Of a stretch of DNA of 64,000 nt, positions 47,827-58,936 are shown piece after piece. The stretch comes from Mortierella alpina (Eukaryota > Mortierellomycota > Mortierellomycetes > Mortierellales > Mortierellaceae), in contig JANATF010000005.1 in the NCBI GenBank assembly GCA_029449245.1, forward strand, positions 496,001-560,000, in the 5' to 3' direction. Position numbers and translations under genes: made by a program. Within the stretch, counting starts at the first letter, position 1; each line of letters opens with the position of its first letter. The notes beneath the pieces were generated by a model. It was not told the DNA's origin and did no database searches. It was given only the letters and a program-made list of their open reading frames with translations.

Positions 47827-48660
47827 TTAAGGTCGGCGATGCTGCTTCGGTAACACATGGTGAGGCCGACCTTGGTGCTGATTCATTGACCACAGCAGTT
47901 TATGATGGTTGCCGATAACAATTTCCATCATCTGGCGCCACTGGTCTGTCATTAACTGAATAACAGTGTTGCTGTCGGTCATTGTCCTCATCATCAACTG
48001 ACGATACTCAATCGAGATGCTGCTTGGTGACTGAAGAACTAATCGATGGTGCTCGTGTAGAGTCGATCTCAGCTGATTGTGGTGTGAAGTGGATCGAAGA
48101 TTGGGCTGATACCGTTCCGCCAAGCAACACTGCATTTGGTCAGAGACTGGCGGCTGCGTGTATGCTTCTACCTTTGAAGGCTTCACTTGCTGAATCGGAG
48201 GCTGGCGTCTGACATTCGATGGCCCAGCAATCCTTGCTTGCTTGGTAGGACGCATAGAAGCGACGGCGTGACCCTCCCTGGTTGATAGTGGACGCGGGCG
48301 CAGTACCGTAGGGTTGGTAGCTGATGTTGCGATGACACCTGAAAGGTCAGAGCTGTTATCGACAGCCACGTCCGAGGCTCCATCCTTAATCATCGCCTTG
48401 GCAACTGCTGTGCATTGCTCGTAGTGGCGTTTTAGATTGCTCTTCACGGTGAACGTCGATTTACAAATGCAGAGATAGTCCATGTTGTTGGCAGCACGTC
48501 GTCGAAATGTTAACCGCCTTCCAGTGTAGATACATTCGAAGGTTGCCGGAACATCTTCATGATAATTGCGAACATGGTTCATCTCACTTTTCGTCAGCGA
48601 ACCAAGTCTTGTGTAGCCTTTTGTACATTTGCTGTATGAGCACGAGGGTGGGCGGGGCAT
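47827..48660 (-). CDS. Hypothetical protein with two zinc-finger-like motifs
   Basis: A single 277-residue frame starting MPRPPSCSYSKC. The first motif is C-x4-C-x16-H-x4-H (CSYSKC to HVRNYH). The second is C-x1-C-x12-H-x3-C (CIC to HYEQC). The rest is Ser/Gln/Arg-rich with no membrane segment, and the C terminus is basic (HVLPKQHRRP). The fingers suggest nucleic-acid binding. The family is not recognised. It sits between two fold-back elements (47417-47544 and 48986-49162) in a repeat-rich region, so it may belong to or derive from a transposon. Confidence 0.55.
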   Translation of the reverse strand: MPRPPSCSYSKCTKGYTRLGSLTKSEMNHVRNYHEDVPATFECIYTGRRLTFRRRAANNMDYLCICKSTFTVKSNLKRHYEQCTAVAKAMIKDGASDVAVDNSSDLSGVIATSATNPTVLRPRPLSTREGHAVASMRPTKQARIAGPSNVRRQPPIQQVKPSKVEAYTQPPVSDQMQCCLAERYQPNLRSTSHHNQLRSTLHEHHRLVLQSPSSISIEYRQLMMRTMTDSNTVIQLMTDQWRQMMEIVIGNHHKLLWSMNQHQGRPHHVLPKQHRRP

Positions 48661-48985
48661 AGCGAAAGAAAGGCTATGATAGGAGGAATTGTCGAGGTGA
48701 GCCAGAGTTTTGGTTAAAAACAGCCCATGTTCCGAAGTATGAACTTACCGTGGACGTCGAACGAGAGAAGGGAAAGAAGGTGAAAATGAGGTTGTGGGAT
48801 CTTAGCGGTGGAGTGAATGGGACGAAAGGGAAGAGATAAACATGAGGAAAAGGCAGAAATATGATAGACACGAGGAAAGGGAAGGACAGAGGAAGGCTTG
48901 TGGACTACAGCGCATGCATATACACCGTGACAAAGATACGAAGCAGGCAATTTTTGATGCGGTCGACCAAAAAGGAAAAGAAGTA
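48661..48985. other. Upstream region of the zinc-finger gene
   Basis: Probably its promoter and leader. No other gene is seen. Confidence 0.35.
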
Positions 48986-49162
48986 TAGAGGTGTCGCCAG
49001 AAGTCATGAACCAATATATTTTTGAAGTACTAAATCGCAATTGATTACCGCTCACGCGAGGAAGGTGCTGTAAAGTTGTGGCTGATTGGGCAAAAAATTG
49101 GACTGTATCGAGGAACATATATCAAAAATATATTGGTTCATGACTTTCTGGCGACACCTCTA
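48986..49162. repeat. MITE-like element with 40-bp terminal inverted repeats
   Basis: 48986-49025 (tagaggtgtcgccagaag to atatttttga) and 49122-49162 are reverse complements, differing by one base in length. The spacer of 96 bases has no frame. The termini differ from those at 47417, so it is a separate family. Confidence 0.85.
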
Positions 49163-49169
49163 GAAGAGC

Positions 49170-49523
49170 ATGGCGGAAACCGAGAGCGAAGGCGGAGAGT
49201 CCCAGAGAGTACAAAGTCCACAAGAAAGAACAGGATATGCATGGCGCCAGAGAGGGAGGAAGAGGAAGAAGTGCACAGCGGAGACTGAGAGCGAAGGCGG
49301 AGAGTCCCAGAGAGTACAAAGTCCACAAGAAAGAACAGGGTATGCATGGCGCCAGAGAGGGAGGAAGAGGAAGAGGTGCACAGCGGAGACTGAGAGCGAA
49401 GAAAGAGAGTCCCAGAGAGTACAAAGTCCACAAGAAAGAACAGGATATGCATGGCGCCAGAGAGATTTCGTGTGTGCTCAGAATGAGAGCACAAGAAAGA
49501 ACAGGTATAATATGCATGGCGCC
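49170..49523. repeat. 105-bp minisatellite, about three copies plus a partial
   Basis: Units begin near 49170, 49275 and 49380 and share gagagcgaag, agtcccagagagtacaaag and atgcatggcgcc. A last partial copy ends at about 49523. Because the unit is 35 codons, frames stay open on both strands; these are not called as genes. The array abuts the fold-back element at 48986-49162. Confidence 0.9.
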
Positions 49524-49883
49524 TTTTCGCGGGTGTGACAGAAAGAGGATAGACTATTGACCAGTCCATGCGGAATGCCCTACACATGTTTAAATGCGTG
49601 TTGGAGAGGGCCTACGCATATAGTCTGACAGAGAGTCTGACAGAGAGCGGAACGTAGGGTACATGTACATTACGCGAATTTTACGCGAGTTAGAGCTTGG
49701 GTGCTTGCCATCACTTGGTCTTCCTCATAGCCTGGAGCCTCCTTTCTTACTTTAACATATGGTTGCGACATATAAGTGGTATGTTTGTATGTCCTCGGGC
49801 CGATTAGTATAAAACCTGGAGCCTGAGCTACTCTGCACCACCTCACTCTTGCATCCTTCAGCGCTACTTTCTCACATACACTC
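49524..49883. other. Upstream flank of the MULE-type element
   Basis: No gene is seen. It may contain the left terminus and promoter of the element, but I could not identify a terminal inverted repeat. Confidence 0.35.
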
Positions 49884-51739
49884 ATGATCTGTCCTCAACA
49901 GCAACCCATCATGGATTTGGATATGGATTTTGGCATGAATAGGTCAGTATACAACAATGTCATCAAGTACGCTGCCAGATGGCTCCACGCTTGCACCGGT
50001 CAAGACCTGATCGAACACCTCCCCAAAATGCCCATGTTCTTTGTCAGTCGCCAAGGACAGAAGCCCCCGGAAGAGCCGTTCGTAGTACAACAGATGGCCC
50101 CAGTGACCGCGGGTCAAGCCATTTTTCCTCAAGATCTGTTCGAGTCGGAGAGCAGGGGTCAGCTGCCCAGGTTTCCAGCCGTCATCCAACTCCAGGCCGG
50201 CAAACAGCTCCCTAACCTCGAATTCTACAAAGACCGCAACTTTGTTAGATTTCCTGGATTTGGTGATTACACACAGGAAGCCATTGCGCGCATGCTGGAG
50301 GTTGGTTGGCTTGAACACAGAGTGATACACAAAAATGCAGATCGCATTGACAGCTTTTCTCACCTCGTGTAATTTGGCCGCAACTCAATAGATCAAGCAA
50401 ACCAAGGACTTTGCCAAGTCCATTAAGGAAATGGCGATATGGACTCAGACCGATGTGACCAAGCTGGGCCCTGAGTTCGCAACGTGGATCGAACAGAAGG
50501 TCCTCCACACACCCGCATTTACCGAGAGGTCCTTCATAACAGTCTACAACGCCGAGGACATCCCATTCACTATCGAAAGTCTCTTGACAGTCTGCTTTGA
50601 AAGCTGGCTGGATTCAGTGTCGTTGGGGGTCATCGGCCTATTTTTCAACCATATGGGCATGGTGGGGAGATCTTATTTGCAGACCCAACGTTTGCGGAAA
50701 TGAATCATCCCAAATGGACTTTCGGCGAGGAGAATATCCGCGCCGGGTGCCAGGGCGATAAACACCGTCGTCCACATGACAAACCACTGGGGTGTAGCGC
50801 ATTTCGACCTCTTGACGCGCAAGATCAGCTTTGGCGACTCTATTGGTTATCCCGTACCTTTGGACAAGCTGAGAGCATTTGTGGATTGGTTGGAACCGTT
50901 GACCGGGACAGAGACCAGCGGGACGTGGCAGTCAGCCCTGAAGGAGATTCAGCATTTCCCAGTCCCTCAGCAACAAAATCGCGGCAGTGGATCGTGCGGT
51001 ATTATGGCTTCGGTCGCCATTGAGCAGGCTGTTAACAGGCACTTTGACTGGAGCGACAAGCGGTACTTTTCAGCGCTGTCCTTGCTCGTACGCTATTTAC
51101 GCCTGATTTCCGGATACATGGAGACTGTAAGTTTACTACTGTAACGATATTTTGTATGGATTCTGACGAAGGAATGAATTTTTACTAGCCAGTAGCAAGA
51201 TATAGGTTGAGGATGATGAGATCGTTAAGGCGTACAGGCGATGCTACGGTCCAGATCCGCTCATGCTTTCACCCGATGCTGTTTTGGACTCCTTTTTGAC
51301 CTCTATGGTGAAAGTGAGTAAGGATCTGAAAAAGGGCTTGACTTGGGAGCTCGACCTTGAGCGATTGCTTCAAGGCGCGAAACTCATACCAACAGCGGTC
51401 ACTCAGTTGTTGAGAGCTATGGCTATGATGACGCCGGCAATTTGGTCCCTGTAACAATCGAAGCAGTGGACACCAGCATGCCCAAGGACAATGACAGCTT
51501 GGTCCCGAGAACGTTTGAGGCAGTGGTCACCTTGTCTGACAAGATGCCCAACGTGTCCCGTCCGTCAGAGAAGGGCGATCACGGTCCCAGTGTTTCCGCC
51601 TCTCTGAGCGAAGTCCAGGCGCGAAAGAACGGCACCCGTCAAGACATGGCGCGCCCCACCCACGAGACGCTCAATGCCATTCAGGAAAGCCCAGATCGCC
51701 CCAACCTCCGTGAGGAGAGTGTCCACGGGCGACTCAAAG
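49884..51739 (+). CDS. C48 (Ulp1/SENP-like) cysteine protease region of the MULE
   Basis: Exons 49884-50300, 50392-51126, 51206-51317 and 51407-51739. The protease core lies at about 50770-51010: His in TNHWGVAHFD, Asp in FGDSIG, a Gln-rich stretch and the catalytic Cys in GSGSCGIMAS, in the order and spacing of Ulp1-type peptidases. Such enzymes remove SUMO-like modifiers; here the substrate is unknown. The stretch GHRPIFQPYGHGGEILFADP is in a different frame from its neighbours: the frame changes near 50615 and returns near 50757, so the copy is either slightly decayed or carries errors. The last exon (TIEAVDTSMPKD onward) is a disordered linker leading into the transposase. Confidence 0.7.
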
Positions 51740-51854
51740 GTAACCCGAACGGACCTTAAGGAACGAATAGGACGAGTGGTTAGCAAAAACTTCATGATGA
51801 TAGATACGACGTGCTGTTATATTTACCAGGCTAACAGATGGTCTCTTGATGTAG

Positions 51855-54310
51855 GATTTGATGATGCTCCCCCAATGCCTGTTATCGGTCAACGCTTCGA
51901 GTCACTTGATGCTGCGAAATACGAGATTAGCGAGTATGCCAGGTACCATGGCTTCGAAACTTCGACCGTGCGCTCACATATGAGTTCAGCGCCATTCAGA
52001 GGTATGTGTCCTGAGATGTTGATGCACGGTATAGTTTAAGTCAAGATGAAGGAAAATGAATAGCAACCATACCTTCGACTTGCTCATAGTAACGCGAGGG
52101 TGCCGCAAGTCAGGCCGCTATAGGCAAGGCGAACTGCATGATGACAGCGACAAGCGGAGGCCGAACACTGTCAGTCAGAAGACGGAATGCCCATTCCAAA
52201 TCAACCTGGCCAGTAACAGGGCCAATTATCCAGCGTGGGTTATTACTCTGGTCGCACTGGAGCATAACCACCCAATGACCCGAGAAGCCATATACGATCC
52301 GCTCACGAAGGAGATTGAGGCTATGATCAAGGTATGCGTTGAAGCGAGAGCCAATGCCGCTTTAATAAGACGTGTCGTAGCCAAAGCGCACCAGGACAAG
52401 GTTTTCAAGAAGGAGGTCATCAATAACTGCATAGCAAGGCACAAGGCCCACCACAAACCCATGATTGAGGAAGCATCCCTCTTGCTCACCGCGCTGGGCG
52501 CTAGAGCCAGTGGCCTCCGACCCTCGCTCTTCCACCGATACATTCTCGACAACAATGGCCGTCTCAAAGGTCTTTTCTGGATGAGTCCTGGTCAAGTGCA
52601 GCTTTATAAGCAGTACCGGGACATACTTATCCATGATACAACTACCTCAACCAATCGCTTTAATATGCCCATGCATTGCTTTGTGGTTGTTGACTCCAAG
52701 TTCAAGTCTCGACTGATTGCTTCCGCCATGACGTCTGGGGAGACAACCGAAGATTACGCCTGGGCTTTGCATCAACTAGTCAGCATCTCAGGAAATGTTG
52801 TGCCTGAGGCTGTTATGCTTGACCAAGATCCGGCAATGGATGCCGCGTGCTCAAAAGTACTACCCAACACACTCATCTTCAATTGTGTGTGGCACGCCAA
52901 CCAGAACCGATTCATCAGGTTAAGTGCACCGTTGCGGGACGTCTGGAAACGTTTCGAGGGAGCCTTCCACGCAGCAGCGCGGTCGATTACGCCCTCGGAG
53001 TTCGACCAGAGGTGGAACAGTCTCATGGAGAAGTTTAGCACCGACGGTGACACCATCAGGAGCTACCTCACGCGCCTGTACAATAATCGATGTCATTGGG
53101 CATGGCCATGGATGCGAACCCACTTTACGACTGGGTTGCAGACGACACAGCGCGTCGAAAAGATGCATCATTTGACAAAGCTGTATCTCAACAATAAGTC
53201 GCCACTCTCTGAAGTTGTCAGTGCCACCATCGACCAGTCGTGTAAGGAATATTTCCACAACGTACGGAGCGATGTGAAAGGGTGGAGCGTAGCAGACTTT
53301 CGCGGAGGACCAACCAAGACTGTTTTCGAGAATGTAATGGCCTTGAACAAGGAGATGCTGGACGCTTTCGCAGACAACAAAATGAAGGATGAGATGCACT
53401 GGTCACCCTTCTATCGGTATATCGCTTCCGATCTTTCCACGTTCAAGGAATATCACGCCGACTATGCAGAGGTAAGGCACTGTCAGTTTGGAGCAGTGAT
53501 TAACTTAGTATGTATGAGCCAGTGTGTATTTATAATACTGTGAACTTTTGCTAGAATCACCCTCCTGAGCAAAGTCTGAGGCATTCTTCAGTGCTGACAA
53601 TGCTGGAAAGACTGGAGCCAAGTACCGTCCGTTCTGTATATTCCGTCATGCCAAAGGTGCGAGCCAAAGATCGCGTAGAGTACGTGATCGTGCTGGAAAA
53701 TTTCGGATATTTCTGCTCATGCCTTCTGCAGCAGAATACCGATGTTGTTTGTCGGCATTTCTTCTGCCTGATGGAAGGGGAAGAGACATGCAAATATCAC
53801 ATTAGTGTGGTCCGCACACGTTGGTTTAAGGAGGAGTACCAGGAGAACCGAAATCTCGACAAGACTCTCAGCGAGGTACCATTTGTGGTTGCATGCACTC
53901 ATAGCGTCTCAGGCATTCAAAAACCCAGCAACAACTTCATGAAGGATATCAGCACCATGGTGTCTGAGGAGTCGGCGATCTCAAAACCCAGCAAATCAGT
54001 CATTCTAAGGAAACAGCAATACGGAAAGGCCATGGGACTGAGCCGAACAGTCATAATAGCAGCAGAGGACGACAAGGAGGTGTACAACGTCATGATGGAA
54101 TCGCTTGACGGAGTCTTGAAGCGCCGTGAAGATAAAATCACGAAGGCAAACGGGATGGAGTCGCTTCCTAATGCAGAGGCTGACAGCAAGAGCACCAAGA
54201 ATCCAATCGTAAGACCAGAGCCGGGTCGTCCTTCCACCACCCGACTTAAAAGCTGCATCGAGAACAATGTCGCCAAAAAGCGCAAGGTGAACAGCAAGTC
54301 AGACTTATAG
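51855..54310 (+). CDS. MULE transposase region (FAR1-type, DDE, SWIM)
   Basis: Exons 51855-52001, 52090-53471 and 53555-54310; if translated alone from the ATG at 51875 it would be 754 residues. The FAR1-like DNA-binding module runs from FESLDAAKYEIS through GCRKSG and CPFQINL to the zinc-binding HNH. The MULE DDE core has Asp in HDTTTSTNRFNMP, Asp in LDQDPAMDAA (followed by CVWHANQN) and a candidate Glu in SEFDQRWN. A SWIM finger follows, CSCLLQQNTDVVCRH (CxC-xn-CxH), then a KKRKV nuclear-signal-like motif near the end. No disabling stop is seen in this half. The copy could be functional if the protease half is. Confidence 0.88.
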
Positions 54311-55819
54311 CCATTGAATACAATATCACGACTCTGTAGATGTAAAAGATAAAAAGCAGCTCCATCATTTCTTTGTCTGTTGATATTGTGACAATGCTCC
54401 TTACGTTCTGCATCATTTGTGTCTTTTCCTCTTTCCACGCGCGCGCGCTATCCTCACAGCCTACGCGAAGAGTGACGGTATGAGTGACAGGGGCAAAGAG
54501 TCCATGACATAGGGGCTCGTAGCTACTATCAAAAATCCATCAACCTTGCTTCTGGTCTCCATTTTGCTTTCAGGCTGGTCTATTGTGGGTCGACGGATGC
54601 ATTATAACACTTCAATGGCTGGCTGACTGGCGCTCCATATCAATTTCAAGCGTGGGATCTCACGAGGAAAAGGAAATCGATCTTCTGGAGTTATAGCTCT
54701 CCACGGTAAAAACTCTTGCCAACCCTGAACATATGTGAGAGTCGTTCGGGCTCTTATTAACAATGACAGCCGGGATAGCCATTTGCCAATACATGGAGGC
54801 ATACTTTGGGCGAAAAAGATGGGGGGGGGGTGTATCCAAAGGGACTTTCTCTAGTTTTTCTGTGTTGCATACACCCGGCATGACATATATACACGGGAGC
54901 GTGTATATAACGATACACGCCCCCGTGCGCATATGTTGTTTCGTTAGTAAAGACGTCTTCCGGTGTATTTTCACCCTCCTCGTAGTTCTTTTTCCATCCT
55001 TAGTGATTCAAACTTGCACACAACGCGAGTGTTAACCATTTTTTATAGGGAAGATCAGTGCGGTAATCGAACATCTGGGTGACAATTCGTAGTGCAATCT
55101 AGCAGGGCGCCTATCTTTGATCTGATCGTTCACAGTTGCTGCACCTTGGTGTATATTCTCTTGGCGGCACCACGATGTATGCTCCCATAAGCCCTTATTA
55201 CCTGTGCATAGCATCTCTATCCCATGGAGCAAGGGCTACAATCTCGCGCTAGTTAATGACTGATACACGTAGTCTACGTGATGCTCGATCGACGCACATG
55301 AATAGAGGGCGATCCAGGGAGGATGGGAAACCGACGCAGGGGTGATTTGACCGGCAGTTAACGTGTCATCATCTCATAGAAGGAGGTCCCGAGTACTGCA
55401 GAGACTGACATCAGTCCTAGCGGAGACTGTGGCATCTAACATTCAGATGGATGCTGCAACGAACCTTCCTTACATGATATAAGAGAGGTCTATTCCGATC
55501 AAACGTATGATTGTCCCTCATTGCTTACTTGATAATCCATTGACCTATCGCACAACCACTCGACTATACCAGAGTACCAGAGTAAGTGCAGTAAGTTACT
55601 GTCATAATGTGAGATAGGAGACCGAAGACTAATTTCAGACCTTTCATACCACACAGGAAGATCCGTGAAGCGGGACTAGCAGGGTTCAGTAGGTAAAAGA
55701 CATATTATAACGTTACGCTACTCTACCTACTGGATATAACTATGACTATGGACACTACTGTTGCAGACTTCTAGCTGTGGTGCGTGAGATTCTTACCGAT
55801 GTACACGTCTATTCAGACC
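54311..55819. other. Flank of the MULE and gene-poor spacer
   Basis: No gene is supported. It contains a cgcgcgcgc run at about 54438-54448, a G-run near 54824-54833, and a perfect 10-bp hairpin (tatatacacg, ggag, cgtgtatata) at 54886-54909. Confidence 0.5.
54886..54909. repeat. Perfect 10-bp hairpin
   Basis: tatatacacg and cgtgtatata flank a four-base ggag loop. No T-run follows, so it is not a classic terminator. Confidence 0.7.
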
Positions 55820-56900
55820 ATATTCATCTTTACACCGGCGTGGGGTCCCAGGGTATCTTTGTCTTGACAGCCCTCTTCGGCCTAGGATGCTCCATTTTGA
55901 ATTTTTTCTCCTCGTGCTTGCCTCCCTCGCTGGCCCTTTTTCGTCTTCCGCTTTTCGAGACTTTTATCGATGGCTCTTCCTTGTCCAAGTCGATGGATGG
56001 CTCTTCCTTGCCCAGGTCGGTATTATCCTCTCTATCCATGTCGATGAATGGCTCTTCCTTGCCCAGGTCGGTATTATCCTCTCTATCCATATCGATGAAT
56101 GGCTCTTCCTTGCCCAAGTCGGTTACGTTATTTTCGTCACCCGTCACGCCCATGGCCGCGCTAACTCTCTCGTCGCGAGTAACAACTTTCTCGCTTCCTC
56201 CTCCTGGGTTGCGTTTTAGATTTCGCACCTGGCTCCACACAACTTTTCAATCGCGAGCTGTTCTTGGGCCGCCCTTTCGGCCTAACTTTCGCGGGATCCC
56301 TAATCGTTGAGACATCGAGTGGCTTCTGGTCAGACTCCCGCAGCTTTGCCGTCTGTACCCAACGATGCCTGTTATTTTTTCGTCATCGTCGCGATACGCC
56401 TTGATGTATTGCCGGAAGGTCCCGAACAGCCTGCCTTCGAGGTTGATACGGATCAAGTCATCAGGAGAAAGCTGATCCAGTCCTTTTGCCGCAGGAAAAA
56501 TGTCTTCAGATCTCCTGCATGTAGTCCTGCGGCAGTGCCCCACCATTCCCCGTTGATCCGTAAGCAATCAGGGCCTGCTGCTCCCGATCAAGACCAGGAT
56601 TATCTTGATGCACATGCAGGAGCCAGGGCTTGTTCACCAGCGCTACATGGTACATGACCGACGTTCAGCCCCATCATCTTGAAGAAATGGCGACAGACGA
56701 ATCCTGCGTTTTGCAGGAGAAGACAGGTACAAAGTATGAGCCATCCTTCAACAGGACGATCTGCTGACTTCGTAGCGCCATCTGACGCTTCACGTCGAAG
56801 ACTCTGACGACAGAGCCCTGTCGGACATTCAGTCCAGACAGCAGCTCACGCAGACTGCGTCGTCGATGTTCCTGGTTATTGACAGCTCAATCTATCAAGC
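55820..56900 (-). pseudogene. Decayed relative of the MULE transposase C terminus
   Basis: Reading the minus strand across several frame changes recovers CLLLQNAGFVCRHFF (intact copy CLLQQNTDVVCRHFF), then YHVALVNKPWLL and QDNPGLDR against YHISVVRTRWFK and QENRNLDK of the intact element. These match in order and spacing, so this is the SWIM end of a related but different MULE. Beyond it is a charged tail (GRKGGPRTARD, then DLGKEEPFIDMDRED repeats). Stops and frameshifts interrupt it throughout. No N-terminal half was found. Confidence 0.75.
55972..56123 (-). repeat. 51-bp tandem repeats encoding an acidic 17-residue unit
   Basis: Units starting ggctcttcc at 55999, 56050 and 56101, with a truncated unit at 55972. 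They encode DLGKEEPFIDMDREDNT on the minus strand. The repeat lies in the tail of the MULE relic. Confidence 0.85.
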
Positions 56901-57458
56901 AGGAAAATATAAAATAAACAGTAGACAACTCCAAACTATGTATTGTACCTGAGAGGCTTTCCATGACTGTTCCCTTCACGCAAGGGAAATCTGAAACTTT
57001 TCCACTGCCATGCACCATGATTTTTCTCCTTCACTCAAGGAAAAACAATCACCACGACATTTATACTGCAACCTGCGTAAGATGTGTGACAGCAGCTTGT
57101 AAAGCTGTTGAAGCGACGACGCAACAGAGCGTCTCTACTGCTTACAATACACCGCTGCTTAAAAGTCGTCTGCAATGGATTTATCTCTTCCAATATTTGA
57201 AATTAACATTAGCAGGAGCCTCATGAAGCCTTTCCGCTCCACAAGACCAGCCCACGTCATATGATTCTGGACCCGGAGGTCTTTTCGTATTCAACTAAAA
57301 ATGGAAAAGGCGGTAGTCATCGCGCTCTAGCACGGATTCTGACTTGGAGGCGTTCAGCCATAATCCAACGTGAAAAATATTGTGGATTTTTTGTGTGGAA
57401 AGAAGATAGTGTAGTGATAATAAGATGTCGTTCCAGAGAACCACACATTGGGTATTAA
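56901..57458. other. Gene-poor spacer
   Basis: Nothing supported as a gene. Confidence 0.35.
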
Positions 57459-57700
57459 TTGCTTTTTGTTGTGGATCCGGGTAAATTATTAGCTAACTAC
57501 GATCATGGAGCTCAAGGGCGTAGGCGCTCCATCTCTGATGGTGAGATGGAGCTCAATGGACCAAGGCTGATATGCAACACAACGGATGATAGCTTCGGGC
57601 CATTGCTTGCTCAAGCAGGCCCAAATACCAATTATCCGAATGAACGGTTCCTCGAGGACAAAGTTCAATTACTATTGCAACAACATTTCATCAGAAGGGT
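57459..57700 (+). pseudogene. Unrecognised gene fragment
   Basis: A short frame (VVDPGKLLANYDHG, GPRLICNTTDDSF, LLAQAGPNTNYPNERFLED) looks coding by composition and ends at a gtaaaa donor-like site after QQHFIRR. No start codon and no downstream exon were found. The family is not recognised. It is probably a truncated copy of a real gene. Confidence 0.35.
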
Positions 57701-58936
57701 AAAACTAACCTGTCTCACGACGATCTAAAAGTGGGTGAACTATCCAACGCTTACTGAATTCTGCTTCAGTATGATAGGAAGAGCCGACATCGCAGTGTAA
57801 CAGGAGTTCGAGCCGACTCGTAAGAGAGCAGAACAAGGATCACGCCAAGCCGTAGGAGATCGGAACGCGACCATGCTCGGACCCACACAAAGATAGATAA
57901 ATAGATGATGGCCTCCTCTGTAATAAGATCAGAAAATTCTCACCCAAGCTCCCTTGACCCAGCCCCAGAACCCCCCGCGTGCTTTAGCTATTACACGAAG
58001 CATCAAAGTTGCTATGAACGCCTGGCTGCTTCAAGTGTCACAGTATCATAGAATGCTCTCCTACTCCGCCATCTTACTTCGCCATCTGCGACTCCACGCG
58101 TATCTGCTTCGCCCTCCTCAAAGCACTTCGCCTTACCCATACATTAGTATAAATACCCTCTCACTCGTGTACATGTATACAGTAATAAAGCTCATCGGTT
58201 CTTGCCTCTCCCTCTTGTTTCCTAGTACCCTTGTCTACCTCCTGGCCTCCCTCTTGTTTCCTCCTTGCCTTTCCCTTGTATTCCTCGTGCCCACACCCTC
58301 TTGTCCTGTTGCTATTACATACACAGTAACGGTACTGTATACAGGACTGTGAATCGAGGAAACCTTTGCTACCATGTAGCAGGGGTAAGGTCAGTAGGTG
58401 GAAAAGAGTTGTATTTGTACTAACGATCTAACCTAGACTATGTACTGGTTGTGACTACTGGTACTACTGCTACAGTAATCGTCTATTGAGCATCTATTTA
58501 TGTGTATGTGTGGGGACTTGGGGTAGCTCAGAGAACTTCTAGTATCGGACTAAGTCGATATGGCCCAAGGTCGTTACATGCAGTATGGCTTATTATGTCT
58601 CCATATTAAAGTGCAGGATAGAGATTGAACCGATGCGATTCTTCGAGCGAGCTCAAAGATCGCTTGCTAACTGAAATGACATGACAAAACTACGGTTAAA
58701 GCAGTGCACCTGAGTTATCAGTTACATAAGAGCTGATTCAAGAATAAACCAAACAACTGCATGAGTGCATTAGTACACGTCACACCAAGTGCTACGCCTC
58801 TAAGTGCCACATGAGTCGTTAGTTAATTAATATATAACACTCTTTCTCTTCATTATTACAAAAGGCAGATTTTGCCTACTCTATTACCTCCTCTTGTTGC
58901 ATTGAGGCTATGGCTTTGATCAGGAGGACGAAGGGC
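57701..58936. other. Gene-poor AT-rich spacer
   Basis: CT-rich sequence lies at about 58190-58310. No gene is supported. Confidence 0.4.

Larger units (their letters stand above)
49884..54310 (+). mobile_element. Mutator-like (MULE) transposon with a C48 protease fused to the transposase
   Basis: Seven exons join in consistent phase to about 1,293 codons: 49884-50300, 50392-51126, 51206-51317, 51407-51739, 51855-52001, 52090-53471 and 53555-54310. The only defect is a pair of compensating frame changes near 50615 and 50757. The first half is Ulp1/SENP-like, the second a FAR1-MULE-SWIM transposase. The joint between the halves is the intron 51740-51854. The element limits are not known because no terminal repeat or target duplication could be found by eye. 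Confidence 0.85.

Noticed and set aside
49122-49587. Several 70-150-codon frames with SLAPC-SFLWTLYSLGL repeats
   Set aside because: They are all produced by the 105-bp tandem repeat, which is open on both strands by its length.
50367-50391. Alternative first-intron donor gtgtaa in the protease exon
   Set aside because: It would give a 25-base intron, too short; the gttggt donor at 50301 gives 91 bases with the same phase.
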